From an uncultured Porphyromonadaceae bacterium (GTDB taxonomy: Bacteria; Bacteroidota; Bacteroidia; Bacteroidales; Muribaculaceae): a stretch of 5,391 nt of DNA. How positions within the stretch are numbered: position 1 is the stretch's first letter; the number at the start of each line of letters is the position of its first letter. Below are positions 5,335-5,391 of this stretch, piece after piece. The notes under the pieces are model-generated. The model had not been told where the DNA came from. It was given only the letters and a program-made list of their open reading frames with translations, and searched no databases. The position numbers and the translations under genes were made by a program. Location of the stretch: NCBI GenBank assembly GCA_947176615.1, contig CAMWRO010000208.1, positions 1 to 5,391 on the forward strand, read 5' to 3'.

Positions 5335-5391
5335 CGGTCTCTTATACAAATCTGACGCTGCCGACGATAAGGCTCGTGTAGATCTCGGTGG
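5335..5391. other. Illumina Nextera adapter read-through (non-biological)
   Basis: Bases 5335-5353 match the Nextera mosaic end CTGTCTCTTATACACATCT at 17 of 19 positions (differences at 5336 and 5349). Bases 5354-5367 match the rest of the Read 1 adapter (GACGCTGCCGACGA) exactly. Bases 5368-5375 (TAAGGCTC) occupy the 8-base i5 index; the reverse complement GAGCCTTA is, from memory, the S521 index. Bases 5376-5391 (GTGTAGATCTCGGTGG) are the start of the reverse-complemented P5 primer. Order and spacing are exactly those of a library read-through, so the genome ends at about 5334 and everything after should be trimmed. Confidence 0.97.

Noticed and set aside
5335..5353. Transposon Tn5 end or insertion site
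   Set aside because: The mosaic end resembles Tn5, but it is followed by the Illumina adapter, an index and P5, so it comes from library preparation and not from a mobile element.
1..5391. A new multi-gene defence or mobile system
   Set aside because: No nuclease, helicase, toxin-antitoxin, integrase or transposase gene is visible; the recognised genes are housekeeping, envelope or cysteine-rich proteins.

Overview
The window looks like a short assembly contig from a member of the Bacteroidales. A gut Muribaculaceae-type genome is my guess from the protein style and mixed GC. The evidence is a Bacteroides-like ribosomal protein S20, promoters of the Bacteroidota type (TTTG, 20 nt, TAnnTTTG), absence of Shine-Dalgarno sequences, a DUF5103 type IX secretion plug protein, a DUF3109 protein and a CotH-like protein with a Bacteroidales C-terminal tail.

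Layout. Bases 1-731 carry a minus-strand RNA/ribosomal block: tRNA-Arg(CCG), then tRNA-Glu(TTC), rpsT and a second tRNA-Glu cut by the window start. Two well-formed minus-strand promoters precede tRNA-Arg and the complete tRNA-Glu. The tRNA-Arg promoter interlocks with a divergent plus-strand promoter for ung. Bases 747-3769 are GC-rich plus-strand genes: ung (uracil-DNA glycosylase), a 112-bp spacer of heptanucleotide tandem repeats, then three tightly coupled genes. These encode a C_GCAxxG_C_C-type cysteine protein, the type IX secretion plug protein and a DUF3109 cysteine-rich protein. Their junctions are ATGA and TAATG overlaps, so they probably form one operon. Bases 3784-5334 are visibly AT-richer and run on the minus strand, convergent with the operon. 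They hold a 5'-truncated CotH-family gene followed 1 nt later by a small lipoprotein gene.

The last 57 bases (5335-5391) are not biological. They match an Illumina Nextera read-through: mosaic end, Read 1 adapter, an 8-base index and the start of the P5 reverse complement. The stop codon that seems to bound the CotH reading frame lies inside this adapter, so that gene is cut by the contig end and is not naturally short.

Functionally, the window mixes translation (tRNAs, S20), base-excision repair (Ung), envelope secretion (plug) and two metal- or redox-type cysteine proteins of unknown role. I see no clear new defence or mobile system. The leads most worth following are the coupling of the plug gene to two cysteine-rich genes, the CotH/lipoprotein pair with its type IX-like tail, and the period-7 spacer.
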